This document shows positions 49,601-59,566 of a stretch of DNA of 64,000 nucleotides, piece by piece. The DNA lies in NCBI RefSeq assembly GCF_000003855.2, contig NW_003101657.1, positions 280,083 to 344,082 of the forward strand, in the 5' to 3' direction. The notes beneath the pieces were generated by a model. The model saw only the letters and a list, made by a program, of their open reading frames with translations, was not told the DNA's origin and searched no databases. The DNA comes from Blastomyces gilchristii SLH14081. Lineage: Eukaryota; Ascomycota; Eurotiomycetes; Onygenales; Ajellomycetaceae. The translations under genes were made by a program, and so were the position numbers. Within the stretch, counting starts at the first letter, position 1, and each line of letters begins with the position of its first letter.

Positions 49601-50441
49601 TTCCTCTTCGGTCCTCGTCTCCTCCAAACCCAGAGCAAAAAGCAAATACAATACCATAACCGGGCATATTGCCACACGGTCTGTTTTTCGGTACATGTGA
49701 GTTTTTTTTTTTCCCGCTTTGTTGAACTTTTTCTATTTTGGTTTTGGAGTTTCTTTGGTTATGCTCGCTGCTCCCTTGCTCCCCAGTGGCTGTCGTGAGC
49801 CGGCGAAAAAAAGTACCGCCGCCCAACATCACCCAAACAAGTATCACGAGATAGGCCTACGTGTACTTCCAGGTATCTCCTTGGTGGTGCGTGGGCGAGC
49901 AGGTACTTGGGGGCGACTCAGCAGCCGGAAGGGAATACCTGGGCAAGTCTCGAAACTTCTGAGCCACTGCGGCTCCACTCCGAGCTTGGCTTGCGTGCTA
50001 TTTAACAGCCAACCGATCCGCTGCTGCCAGCTCATCAGCTTCATCTTCTTCTCTTTGTGTCTTCTTCCCTTGCTCCTCAAACAGTTTCCTGGATATATAT
50101 CGACAGCTGCTGCTCGCTCTCCTATATTATTCTTACTCCGGGTTACTGCCATATATCTGCGCTGTGTTGATCCTTACCTCTCCTTGTTCTCACAGACTAC
50201 TCTCCCGCAACTCCCTACGTCCTCATCCGAACGAGGAGCTGCCTCAAGCTCTTGAAACTCCAATCGATATCCCTATACCAGCTAGTTTGTCCTACCTAAG
50301 TAAAGGCTAGGTTTTACAGCTTCCGGACGTATGTTACATATCCTTCTTTGCCAAACTGTTTCAAATCGCATGCCAAGGAGTGAATTCAGCTAATGAAAAA
50401 TCTCGCCCAATAGCTCTCCCAGGATCTGCAAGGCTTCAACA

Positions 50442-50486
<45 letters not shown>

Positions 50487-50702
50487 TCATAACCTCCTTA
50501 CTGTCATTATCTCGTCTGTCAACAAAGGAGAAACCACTCGTTAAAAAGAATAGAAAATAATATACTACGCCGTCCGTATTTCGCAGTCAGATACACAGCC
50601 ATAACCGAGCCAACACCTCTCTAGAAACCGACTCCTTCGCCACCTAGCTTGCTACTGTTCCGTGGGAACAGTAACTTAAGAAGAGAAGACAAAAAAGACA
50701 AA
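46655..50702. other. Gene-poor spacer and the 5' leader of the AN1 gene
   Basis: No well-supported gene. A minus-strand frame at 47103-47582 (159 residues, start MRGKGNISYVMQKL) has some coding character but no recognised domain and no homologue I can name. AACTAGTTAGTT copies are at about 48517-48528 and 49487-49498. ACTCCGTA copies are at about 48971 and 49261. From 49.5 kb on the sequence is pyrimidine-rich and probably the long promoter and leader of the AN1 gene. Confidence 0.5.
50445..50483. repeat. (AT)n microsatellite
   Basis: About 19 uninterrupted AT units, roughly 220 bp upstream of the AN1-protein ATG, within its probable promoter or leader. Length is expected to vary between strains. 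Confidence 0.95.
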
Positions 50703-50924
50703 ATGGCACCACCAAGAAAGCCACGCTGCAACTTCAAGGACTGCAAGGAACTCGCCCAGCGGATCGTCGGTGATTGCGGTTTCTGCAACGGTCACTTCTG
50801 CGGCAAACATCGCATGCTCGAATCCCACGCCTGCAGCGGCCTAGAGGACTGCAAGAAGGAAAGCCATGAACGCAATGCAGAGCGGCTAAATGCGGAACGA
50901 ACCACAGTTATCAAAGGCGTATAA
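50703..50924 (+). CDS. AN1-type zinc-finger protein (73 residues)
   Basis: A single short exon from ATG 50703, preceded by AAGACAAA, which is a good fungal context; an in-frame frame continues upstream but has no better ATG context. The AN1 pattern is complete: Cys 9, 14, 25, 28 and 33, His 36 and 42, Cys 44, spaced C-x4-C-x10-C-x2-C-x4-C-x2-H-x5-H-x-C, which binds two zinc ions. The C-terminal 25 residues are a charged helix (ESHERNAERLNAERT). AN1 fingers occur in small eukaryotic proteins linked to ubiquitin, Cdc48/proteasome and stress responses. This protein has no A20 or UBA partner domain, so its exact role is open. It may be soluble in cytosol or nucleus. Confidence 0.9.
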   Translation: MAPPRKPRCNFKDCKELAQRIVGDCGFCNGHFCGKHRMLESHACSGLEDCKKESHERNAERLNAERTTVIKGV

Positions 50925-52449
50925 TCTTGGGAGCGGTGTTGGGGGTTCTGGTTCATTGGTGTCCATTTCGATTTTTAGTTTTTGTTCATGGATATAGGTC
51001 ATGACGAACTTTTCTTTTTGGTGACGATACCCTCTTTCGTCTTTGTTGGCCGCTACTACTTGACCGGGTTAACTATTGCAATCGGCTGGAGTTTCTCCTG
51101 ATCTGTGGTAATCCCCCCGTCTTGGCCGGGGCGCTGAAATAGTCCGCTAGGAGGGTGGTCCTGGGGTGGTTAAAAGAGGAAAAATTGTGACAAGTCTGCC
51201 TTGTACGTCCCGTTGGGTGGAAGCCTGCAGAGCAAGAAAAAACAAAAAGAAGGGGAAAAAAAGAAAAAGAAAAAGAGAAAAGTCTTAAATTTTTTTTTAA
51301 AAAACGACATACCTTCCAAACGGAACCAACGGGAGCGGCATTATTCTATACAAATCTCTTGGAGGATGTCACCGAAGTGTCCCCCGGTCCTGTACTTCTG
51401 AGTCTCTTTACTGTGCCTCGATAAACATGTTACTCGCCATGCTGAGTTGAACCGATGAGGCCGTCTCTCCCGCATTCCCGTCTTGGCACCGCTTTCAGGC
51501 TCTACCCCCTTCTCATGACCCCCATCTGGCCCCGTCACTTTTGTTTGCTTACTGGCTCCCTTGCTCTTTTTCCTCGCGCGAAACCAAATGCATGGCGTCA
51601 CGGTAGCTGTTCAAGGATTTTTGATTTAAGCCTTTTTCTCCCTTTTTTAATTTTAATTTTAATTTTATTATTTTATTATCCCTCGGTTTTGGCATACTAC
51701 TTCGAGAAATTCGCCACCTGCGCCCTTTTATCTACCCTGTTGCTATCTTTACTACCAACTACAACGAAATATCTTATATAAACCAATTCATCTCATCCTA
51801 CTCCATGTTTGGAGCCATTTTTATATCATTCCTATATAACAGAAAGAACCATGTAGAAATTTGATACCGGTTGCATAGAGTTGTCAACTTCCTGCCTTTT
51901 AGGTACGTACCCTAGACCATCTCGCAACACGCCCAGAAAAAAATAAAATAAAACGGTATAAACAACAACGTATTTAAAACACCCCAGCAAACCAAACCCA
52001 ATACACGCACAGCAAAAATATAAAAATCCAAAGAACACCTCTAGTTTCCACGCCTAAGACATATATATGCCAGCCACAATATCTTCAAAAAACAAAGATG
52101 AAATATGGGCGTATCGTATCGTAACAGCGCAGGAAAGCAAAAGGAATAGCTAAGCCCCAACGGGCTGTAGGATGGGGAAGGAAGGAGGTTTGAGCTGTGA
52201 ACCGCTGGAGATAGGTAGAGCCGGTGGGCGGCGGGGGTTCAGAAGGCCAGTCGTGAGAGCATAACAAGGACCCCCAGTCGTTTCTGCGTAGAGGATGATG
52301 AGATGGGGCGGGATCGATAGAAAAGGGACACCCCCCGAAGCGCGCGCGTCCTCTTCTCGCAGGTATGAGCGCAAGGGGTGGATTTGTTTGTAGAGTATGC
52401 GAAGGCAGAGCGGTATATAGAGATGTATATATCCGCTAACATACGGATA
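50925..52449. other. Spacer between AN1 and FAM32A-like genes
   Basis: Convergent 3' regions. An A/G-rich stretch is at 51235-51285 and T/A-rich sequence at 51630-51680. No gene supported. Confidence 0.6.
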
Positions 52450-53259
52450 TTAACCTGGTCCGATTCGGGGCCTGTGGGTGGCGAAGGGAGTGGGTTAGGT
52501 AGGTTAGCCAGTGGCTCCAGGGATAAATAAATGAAACAACATCTCCGGGATTGCCAGAACCGCTGTCAATGGCACAGGCGCTGGGTGGTGGTGGTGTAGT
52601 GGAGGGAGAGGGGTTCTCCGGAAATGGGATTGAAGGGAACGTACATGTCATGATGCTCACTCAGGTTACTGAGATACTTATTCAACTCCTCGACGCGCTC
52701 CTTGTGTGTCTTCACGCCCTCGCGCTTGAGGCGTTCGTCGAGCTGTTGGGAAAGGGATGGTTAGCAAAAACCAGCTCGAATGCGTAGGGAGCAAAACACA
52801 TATATATAAATATGAAAGCATGTTGAGCGAAGAACGATGAATTTCGGACCACCACAGAAGGGCGAGGGGAAACAGTATTATAAAACATACCCTCTTCCTC
52901 CTCGCCTCCTCATACCTCCTCTCCGCCTCCGTTTTACCCACAACAACCCTCTCAGCCCCCTCACTCACACCCCGACTCTGACTTCTACTGCCACTCCTGC
53001 TCCCACTCCCACTCCCACTCCCATCAGCACCACTGCCATCGCCAGCCGGCATCCTCGCTCCTTCACCCGGACCCGCACCCTCACCCTCAACACCCTTCAT
53101 CCTCGCCCTCTCCTTCCCCTCTTCATTACTCCCACTCTCCCCCTCCTTCTCCTTCCTCCGCTTCTTCGTCCCTTTCTTACCAACCCGGCCCTCAAGCACA
53201 GGCGCGCCCTTGATCTTCAGCCTCCCACCGCCGCTGACGTACTCGCTCGCGGGAGCCAT
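52450..53259 (-). CDS. FAM32A-like protein (DUF1754 family)
   Basis: Minus-strand exons 53259-52891, 52742-52645 and 52471-52450; introns of 148 nt (GTATGT...CAACAG) and 173 nt (GTACGT...CACAG); 162 residues. The family signature appears only after splicing: KTEAERRYEEARRKR|LDERLKREGVKTHKERVEELNKYLSNLSEHHDM|PRIGPG-stop. The final exon holds only 22 nt, completing Met and encoding PRIGPG. The N-terminal half is Lys-, Ser- and Gly-rich and probably disordered, while the C-terminal 50 residues form the conserved helix. Human FAM32A is a nuclear, spliceosome-associated protein; a similar role here is inferred from family. It lies head-to-tail with the PTPA gene 503 bp away. Confidence 0.93.
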
Positions 53260-53762
53260 CTTTCTTTCCGTGTAAGGCTATAAGGTGTCCGCGGTGCGCT
53301 GTACAAAAAACAAGGATCTATCGGTCGAGTATGCGTGCTACTGGAAACATAGCTTAAATCTTGCTGTGCGAAGATCCGCGGGGTTGATGATGACTGCTGT
53401 TAGTTGATCGATCCATTCGAACAATGATGATGGGTTTCGAGAAACGGTGGTTTCGGGGATTGAGAGCTATGGAGATTACATAATAAGTCGATCTTGTTAT
53501 TGCCACTCACTTACTCCTTTGAATATGCAAGGAATTAGGATGAGCAAGTATGGGTTTGAGGATAGTTTTCGGTCACGTTTTATGGTTTACGGTTGGGATG
53601 ATACGACGGTTGGTATTTTAGGATTCATGAAACGATCGTGCCCATTGTGTAGAGGCATTATCGTGAATTCCATACATGGTTGGTTGTCTAGATCTGAAGG
53701 GATAACCACCAGAGGGGGAAACAAAAAATCCCATTAGTCATAATGATACATAAAATTTAGTT
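53260..53762. other. Upstream region of the FAM32A-like gene and 3' end of PTPA gene
   Basis: About 500 bp between two minus-strand genes. It should contain the promoter of the FAM32A-like gene and the terminator of the PTPA gene. No distinct motif identified. Confidence 0.5.
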
Positions 53763-55067
53763 CTAGTCAAAGGGGATCGGTCGCAGGGTAGATCCGCCCA
53801 TCCTCTTCCGCATTTCTTCCCCAGCAGCAACTGTACTGGGAACCTTGATGCCACAACAATCACCCCAGTAGTCCGTTGCCCTTTTTGAGTGATCATGCTT
53901 ATGGCCATGAGCATCCCCATCACCAAGTGACTGTCCCAAACTCTCCTTCCGCTCCCCCATCCCAGGCACAGCTGGAATCAGCCCACCAAACATGAAATGC
54001 TGCATAATCGGCAACTTCCCCAGAACCTCCTTGATAAACATCTTCTTCATACCCGACTCGACCTTTTGCCAACTCTTGGCGCCGGAGATATCGTCGAGCA
54101 TGGGACTGTGCCAGCGCAGACCCTTGACCGTTTTCACGCTGTCCACCCATCGGACCTGTTCCAGGTATATCCAGTCATCCCCTTCTTCGTCCAAGATGGC
54201 TTTGTTATGGATGCCCAGAGGGGTGATGTAAGGATGGCCGATGAGCTGGGCAGCGCCAAACAGGAAAGGAAGGAAATGGTAGTCGTCCAAGCCCCACACG
54301 CCATGTGATCCGGCAGGCTCAAGGTAGTAAGTTGCCTGTATCCGGCGCAGGAGGTGCATGTATCGAACGAAGACGCGGAGCACGAGGATGGGGAACTCTT
54401 CCCGCTCGAGTAAACCTAGCTGGTACAAACATAGGAGCCACATGACGAAATTCAGCTCGTGGCCGGAGCCGTAGTCGAGGCGGCTACGGGAGCCTAGTGA
54501 GTTCACTAGATATGTCGATAACTCGTCTACTACTGCTGCATTATCATCGTCATTATTATCATCAAGGGTATTGATGATATCCCGCTGCCAATGTGGGCTT
54601 TGCGCTGCTACATCATCGAAAAGCGAGCGGAAGGCGGGGTTGCCAAATCGGGAGCCATTCTGATCGAGGGATGGGTGCTTCTCGACAAGGGCTTCTATGG
54701 AAGAAAGAATATTGAGGATTTTGAGGGCGATGGGCGACGAGGGTAGTTTTCCGATAGCGGATATGGGCTTGAACCTGACGCTGTCGGACAGGTTGAAGAT
54801 AAATGCGAGAACTAGGGTGTATGTGGGAGAGGATAGGAATGCTTCATGGTCCTCGGGGGATAGTATTCGGGATACTGGATGTATGTACTGGACAGATTTT
54901 CGGCTGATTGGTTTGGGGAGTTCTGGAGTCTCAGGCGGGGGTTCCTGGGATGACTGGGGACCGCGAAGGCGACCTTTGCCTGCTGGTCTTGAGAGCTTTT
55001 TTGAGAGGTCTATCTTTCCGGCGGGAGGAAAAGTCGAGTTAGACTGCTGTGATATCGAGGATGCCAT
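53763..55067 (-). CDS. rrd1: PP2A phosphatase activator, PTPA family (peptidyl-prolyl isomerase, Rrd1 type)
   Basis: A single exon of 434 residues starting at ATG 55067. PTPA family blocks are intact: SVRFKPIS near 96-103, [16 protein letters not shown] (about 196-211, the YGxGHE motif), [19 protein letters not shown] (about 250-268), and QHFMFGGL after a [11 protein letters not shown] segment. Members reshape the PP2A catalytic subunit and carry prolyl isomerase activity (EC 5.2.1.8), acting in nucleus and cytosol. The long C-terminal tail with [20 protein letters not shown] and a final RPIPFD is the kind found in the Rrd1 branch rather than the shorter Rrd2 branch; that assignment is from memory and is the less certain part. 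The N-terminal 55 residues are low in complexity. Confidence 0.93.
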   Translation of the reverse strand: MASSISQQSNSTFPPAGKIDLSKKLSRPAGKGRLRGPQSSQEPPPETPELPKPISRKSVQYIHPVSRILSPEDHEAFLSSPTYTLVLAFIFNLSDSVRFKPISAIGKLPSSPIALKILNILSSIEALVEKHPSLDQNGSRFGNPAFRSLFDDVAAQSPHWQRDIINTLDDNNDDDNAAVVDELSTYLVNSLGSRSRLDYGSGHELNFVMWLLCLYQLGLLEREEFPILVLRVFVRYMHLLRRIQATYYLEPAGSHGVWGLDDYHFLPFLFGAAQLIGHPYITPLGIHNKAILDEEGDDWIYLEQVRWVDSVKTVKGLRWHSPMLDDISGAKSWQKVESGMKKMFIKEVLGKLPIMQHFMFGGLIPAVPGMGERKESLGQSLGDGDAHGHKHDHSKRATDYWGDCCGIKVPSTVAAGEEMRKRMGGSTLRPIPFD

Positions 55068-56968
55068 GATTACAGTGTGCTGCGTTTTGAAGCAGTTTGC
55101 GGGAGCATTTCAGATCAATCCTCGAGTGAGTTGTAACTAGGCTGGTGACTAAGCAGCCCAGCCGCCTCCGCATGGCCCGTGCATTGATCTTCCTCTAAAT
55201 CCCATCAGGACTAGTGCATTTTACACAAGTGGTATTTCTATTACGTCATTCCATGCTCGGCGAAAAGGAGAGAGAAGAGGAAATGAAGAAAAGACAAAGA
55301 CATATATAATATTGACACAATACTCATCATGACTATAAGCATGATCAATTTGAATGTTAGATTGAGAAATGACCATTGTCTGCCTGGTTCCATCATGAGA
55401 TGTGATGAGATGTGACTTGTGAGAAGATGTGTGTATGTGTGTCATCTGCTGATACTTCAGTTTATGATGCTTAGCAGATGACCCTGTCCAGTAACTAACT
55501 ATAAGTTGAAGATATTATTAGTCAATCATTAAAAGACAACTCAAACAAAGACAGCCCCTCAAAATCTCCATCATCATATGAGATAGCTGAAGCATTCAAT
55601 TCTGTTTCAAGTGTAAAGGTTCTGTCTTCAGCCAAGAAAGTTATAACTATTCATATCTCTCTACCAATTGAAGGTGATTGGCTCTCAAGAACCTTTGCCA
55701 TTCTTGAATTTTCACTGTTTAACATGGGAGAAATACTGGTATTTTAATCAATGCAAATTTTGAATGTTAAGTGCTCATAATAACACTGCTCAAACCAGTC
55801 CTTGCTCTGCCTACTATCCAGATGCCAATAATTGTGCCTGACTCGCAGCTGGCATCAATTAAGCACCATAAGGCGTAAACTTGTGTCTGGATGATGCTCA
55901 CATTATCTTTCCACAGTATTCTTTCTTTTCGCGGAACTTATTTACAGTACATTTGGTAGTTGGATGCTTTGTATGGGAGAGATAAACTGTAGTTAATTGT
56001 AGTGAAGCAATATATGGGACATGTTAGCGCCTTCAAAAGCTGGTGGAGATAATTAAGATAGAGTGGTGATTTAGGATATCTATAGTATAGCAAGTAAATG
56101 ATATAGAACATAAGTCAAATAAAACTGAGATAATCTATTGCCGAAAATCTCGTTTTCCATACCGTTTAAATGCTCTAAAACCAATCAATCCCCTCCTCAA
56201 TATGAGATGTTCAAAAGCCCCGCCACTCCCAAATACCAAGAACTATCTATGTATATACCCATGCATAAGATAGGCTATAGCTCTTAGCCGACACACTTCC
56301 TCATCCCTGTTCCAGTTGATAAGACGGGCTGGGAGCTCGAGTGGTCTCGTGATCAACTGGCGTCCCTGTTTCACGCCGACGTACAGAATTGAGAGGATTG
56401 ATATATGTATATATACACATACAAAGATAGCAGGATACATTTATGAGCTTACCCGAGCAGTGTTTTTACTCCACAGTCCGGTAATTAACCCACGCAGAAC
56501 CCAAACACTCACCTCGAAAGCGCTGTTTGGCCCCTCATGGTAGTCCTTCAACCTGTTGTTGCTCAATGTCTCTGGCCAAAATCCAGGGCTTGCATTAGGG
56601 CAATGCCAAGCACGTGTTCTCACCAATGACGATTGTCGATGTTCGGATCAGCTGCAGCTGGCAACAGCAAACCTGGGAGGTTTGGCGGATTGCTGGCTCT
56701 GATAGGGCGAAAGCAACGAAATACCAAAAAAGAAGAGCGAACTTAATTAACCTGGAGTTTTACTTGGGATCGAATCCGCGGAGGAAGAGAGAGAGGTTTG
56801 TTATCCGTTCACCCATCCGTCCCTGAGAGTGTAGCTACACTACATCTCATTCTCTTTTACCGAGTACCCAGTTCTCGATATCGCGCCTCCACCACGTCTT
56901 CTCCGCATATCTGAGACTCTCTTCCTAGCCACTTCCTCATCCCCATCCGCCGTAAGCCAGGTTATGAA
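55068..56968. other. Divergent spacer, AT-rich in the middle
   Basis: About 1.9 kb between the divergent PTPA and DUF202 genes. 55.45-56.2 kb is AT-rich with no frames and may be old repeat DNA; the ends should hold the two promoters. No element was named with confidence. Confidence 0.5.
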
Positions 56969-58087
56969 ATGCCAGACCCCGTCGCTGGCGCGGGGAAAAT
57001 GATTTCCGCCACAAAACGGCATAGCGACGAGAACCCTTACGAGCGGTCTCTGAGCACCAGTTCCGATTCCCTCTCCTCCTCCCGCTCAGGTCACCATTCC
57101 ACCCGTCAGGTGGCTTCTACCTCTACTCCCGCTCCAAGCGAAGATACCCCGATTGCAACATCCAATGGTCGAGGGACGGAGAGGAATTATCGATCGACTG
57201 AGTATGCTGGTGGCGATTATTCACAGCAACCCGCGCAAACTCCACAACCACAACGGAAAGCATCTATGCACGGGCGTGATAATGGACCTGATGAGCAAGG
57301 GTCGAGCAATGCAAGAGAAGGAGGAGCAGGAGCCATATCTCGCCAGTATAAGCGGATAGTGGAAAAATATGGCAGTGTCGAGCTGGAGAATAAGGGAAGC
57401 GTCGCAAGAGATCATTTGGCACTTGGTAAATATATCATCCCATGTGATGGGAGCTGCGGATCTCATCTCATCATCCATCCTTAAAAACAAGAGGAAGAAA
57501 ACTAAACTAACCACACCCCCCAAAAAACCAACACAGAACGCACATTCCTCGCCTGGCTCCGCACATCCCTCGCCTTCGCCTCGATCGGCATCGCAGTCAC
57601 CCAACTCTTCCGCCTAAACAGCACCATCTCAGAATCAAACGCCCATCTCCTCTTCGACCCTTCACAAGCACAAGTACAACAACAACCCCCACCCCCTTTC
57701 TCCACAAACAACCCCCTCTACTCCGAACACCGATACATCCTTCCCCCCCCTCTCCCCGCCGACCTTATCTCCGACCACCACCACCAGCAGCAAACAACCC
57801 ACACAACCCCCATCTCAACAGCCGCCAACGATATCCTCCTACACATCCAAAGCGGCAAACGCATGCGCAGCCTCGGCAAGCCGCTCGGCGCCACCTTCCT
57901 CAGCATTGCCATCGTGGTCCTCCTGATCGGCTTCCACAGATACTTCGAGGGCCAGTACTGGGTTATCCGCGGCAAGTTCCCCGCGAGCAGGGGCAGCATT
58001 GCCCTTGTGGCGTTCATTGCGGGGTCGCTGATGGTTAGTTGTCTGGTGGTCATCTTGACGATTTCGCCGGGGGCGTTGGAGCGGTGA
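56969..58087 (+). CDS. DUF202-domain membrane protein (three predicted spans)
   Basis: Exons 56969-57425 and 57537-58087, joined across a 111-nt intron that restores [19 protein letters not shown]; 335 residues. The DUF202 (YidH-like) signature [14 protein letters not shown] marks the first span (about 153-178). Spans 2 (about 269-289, [17 protein letters not shown]) and 3 (about 306-328, [20 protein letters not shown]) follow. The N-terminal 150 residues are Ser/Thr/Gln-rich and probably cytosolic, and a Pro/His/Gln-rich loop of about 85 residues separates spans 1 and 2. The domain is also present in fungal vacuolar transporter chaperone (VTC) proteins, but this protein lacks their SPX and polyphosphate-polymerase domains. 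The start is the first ATG of the open exon; the membrane compartment is unknown. Confidence 0.88.
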
Positions 58088-58100
58088 TATATATATAAAC

Positions 58101-58134
<34 letters not shown>
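58088..58134. repeat. Compound TA / GT microsatellite
   Basis: TATATATATAAAC...ATATATATATATGTGTGTGTGTGTGTGTG just after the DUF202 stop codon, in the probable 3' UTR. Confidence 0.9.
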
Positions 58135-58135
<1 letters not shown>

Positions 58136-59566
58136 CGTTGCTTGTCTTGCCTTGTTATTTTTTATATCTCTTCTGTTGTCTTTTTTATTTAATCATTTAT
58201 TGATGGCTGGATTTTCTCACGTTCCATGTGTGGTGTGGATCATTGCTAGATGAAATTTGCCTTGTGTAGTGTACATATAGGATGGTATTTTATCATTTAC
58301 ATACATACATACATGTACATACGTACGGACGTACGTACTGGGGGAGGGGACGGATATATGGAAACTGACAAGACGGCCGGCGGGCGCGATTACGAGTTGG
58401 TTTTTTTTTTCCCCCTTTCTTTTTTCAGCCCACTATACCTTAATCCGCGAGTCTAATACCCTTCCCCCATGTTTAGCATCTAACAAGAAACATACCATAC
58501 CCCGTTTATTTTATTCAAAGAAAAGGCGGTAGAATGGATTTATAAGAAACATATCAGCTGTGATAATACCTATCTAATTCATCAGTTGAGCGGAAATCAT
58601 AACCTATGTATGTATGGGCTATCACGGGAAGACTTATCTCCACATATTAGTCTCTATATACCATACCTGTCCGAAAGAAGATGGGTAGAAATATCTAAGT
58701 AGGGAGCGAATTTCCTCTGATACATACATTCCTCCTATACCTATACATTACAGACTACAGAGTACATACATACTATCTATAGGTATCAATAAAGAGTAAC
58801 GAAAAGAAACATTATTCTGTATTTTTTTTCCTATAGCGATGCTATGGTCTAGTTTCTTTATTCTTTCTTTCCTTCTTCCTGTCTTCATGATTAGAACGAG
58901 CGGAACATAAAAGTAAAAACCAAAAACTAACTCAGAAAAGAGGAAAACCATACAGTTGACTGAGTAAATGAATGTCTGTGGAAGAAAGAAAAGAAAACTG
59001 ATAAGAGAGAGATGATTTATTGATTGGTAAAAGCAGGGGAAAGAAAATATTGCAATAAAAGAATTAAATGGAAAGAAGAAAAAAAGCCTCCATAAGTCAA
59101 TGGGTCCCATCCATGATATCGTTGTTGCCTGATGTTTACGCCGCCAGCCGAAAGTGAAAAAAGAAAAAAAAAGGAAATTAAAATGTCGAGCAAACGAGAC
59201 AGAATGTAATGAGAATCGAAAGACAAATAGAGCAACAGGGGGAATTTAAGACGGAAATGAAAATGAGAACGGGAAAAAAAGAAAAAAAGAAAAGGAAAGG
59301 AAAACGGAAACTAGAAATGAAGAGACTAATAAAAGTAGAAGCTGCAAAAAATGATGATGTTGAAATGAAGTTAAGATGAAAAAGTGCAAGATGATAGAAC
59401 AAAAAAGAGCAAAAGCAAAAATATGACTTTCACATACATAAACCGGACAGATCGCTCTTTTACTGTCAGAATATTTTCGGTTCTTATGGTTGATGATGCT
59501 CATGATATAAACTCAAACAACGGAGGTGAGAGGGTAGAGGCGTTGATATTGGTAATGGTAGTAGAA
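58088..59566. other. Convergent spacer
   Basis: About 1.5 kb between the 3' ends of the DUF202 and proline-rich genes. It contains TA/GT dinucleotide runs at 58088-58134 and short ACAT/TACG repeats at 58300-58340. From 58.7 to 59.5 kb it is A/G-rich on this strand. Likely 3' UTRs; no gene. Confidence 0.6.

Noticed and set aside
49719..50255. 178-residue plus-strand frame before the AN1 gene
   Set aside because: Pyrimidine-rich leader sequence translated by chance; no conserved features.
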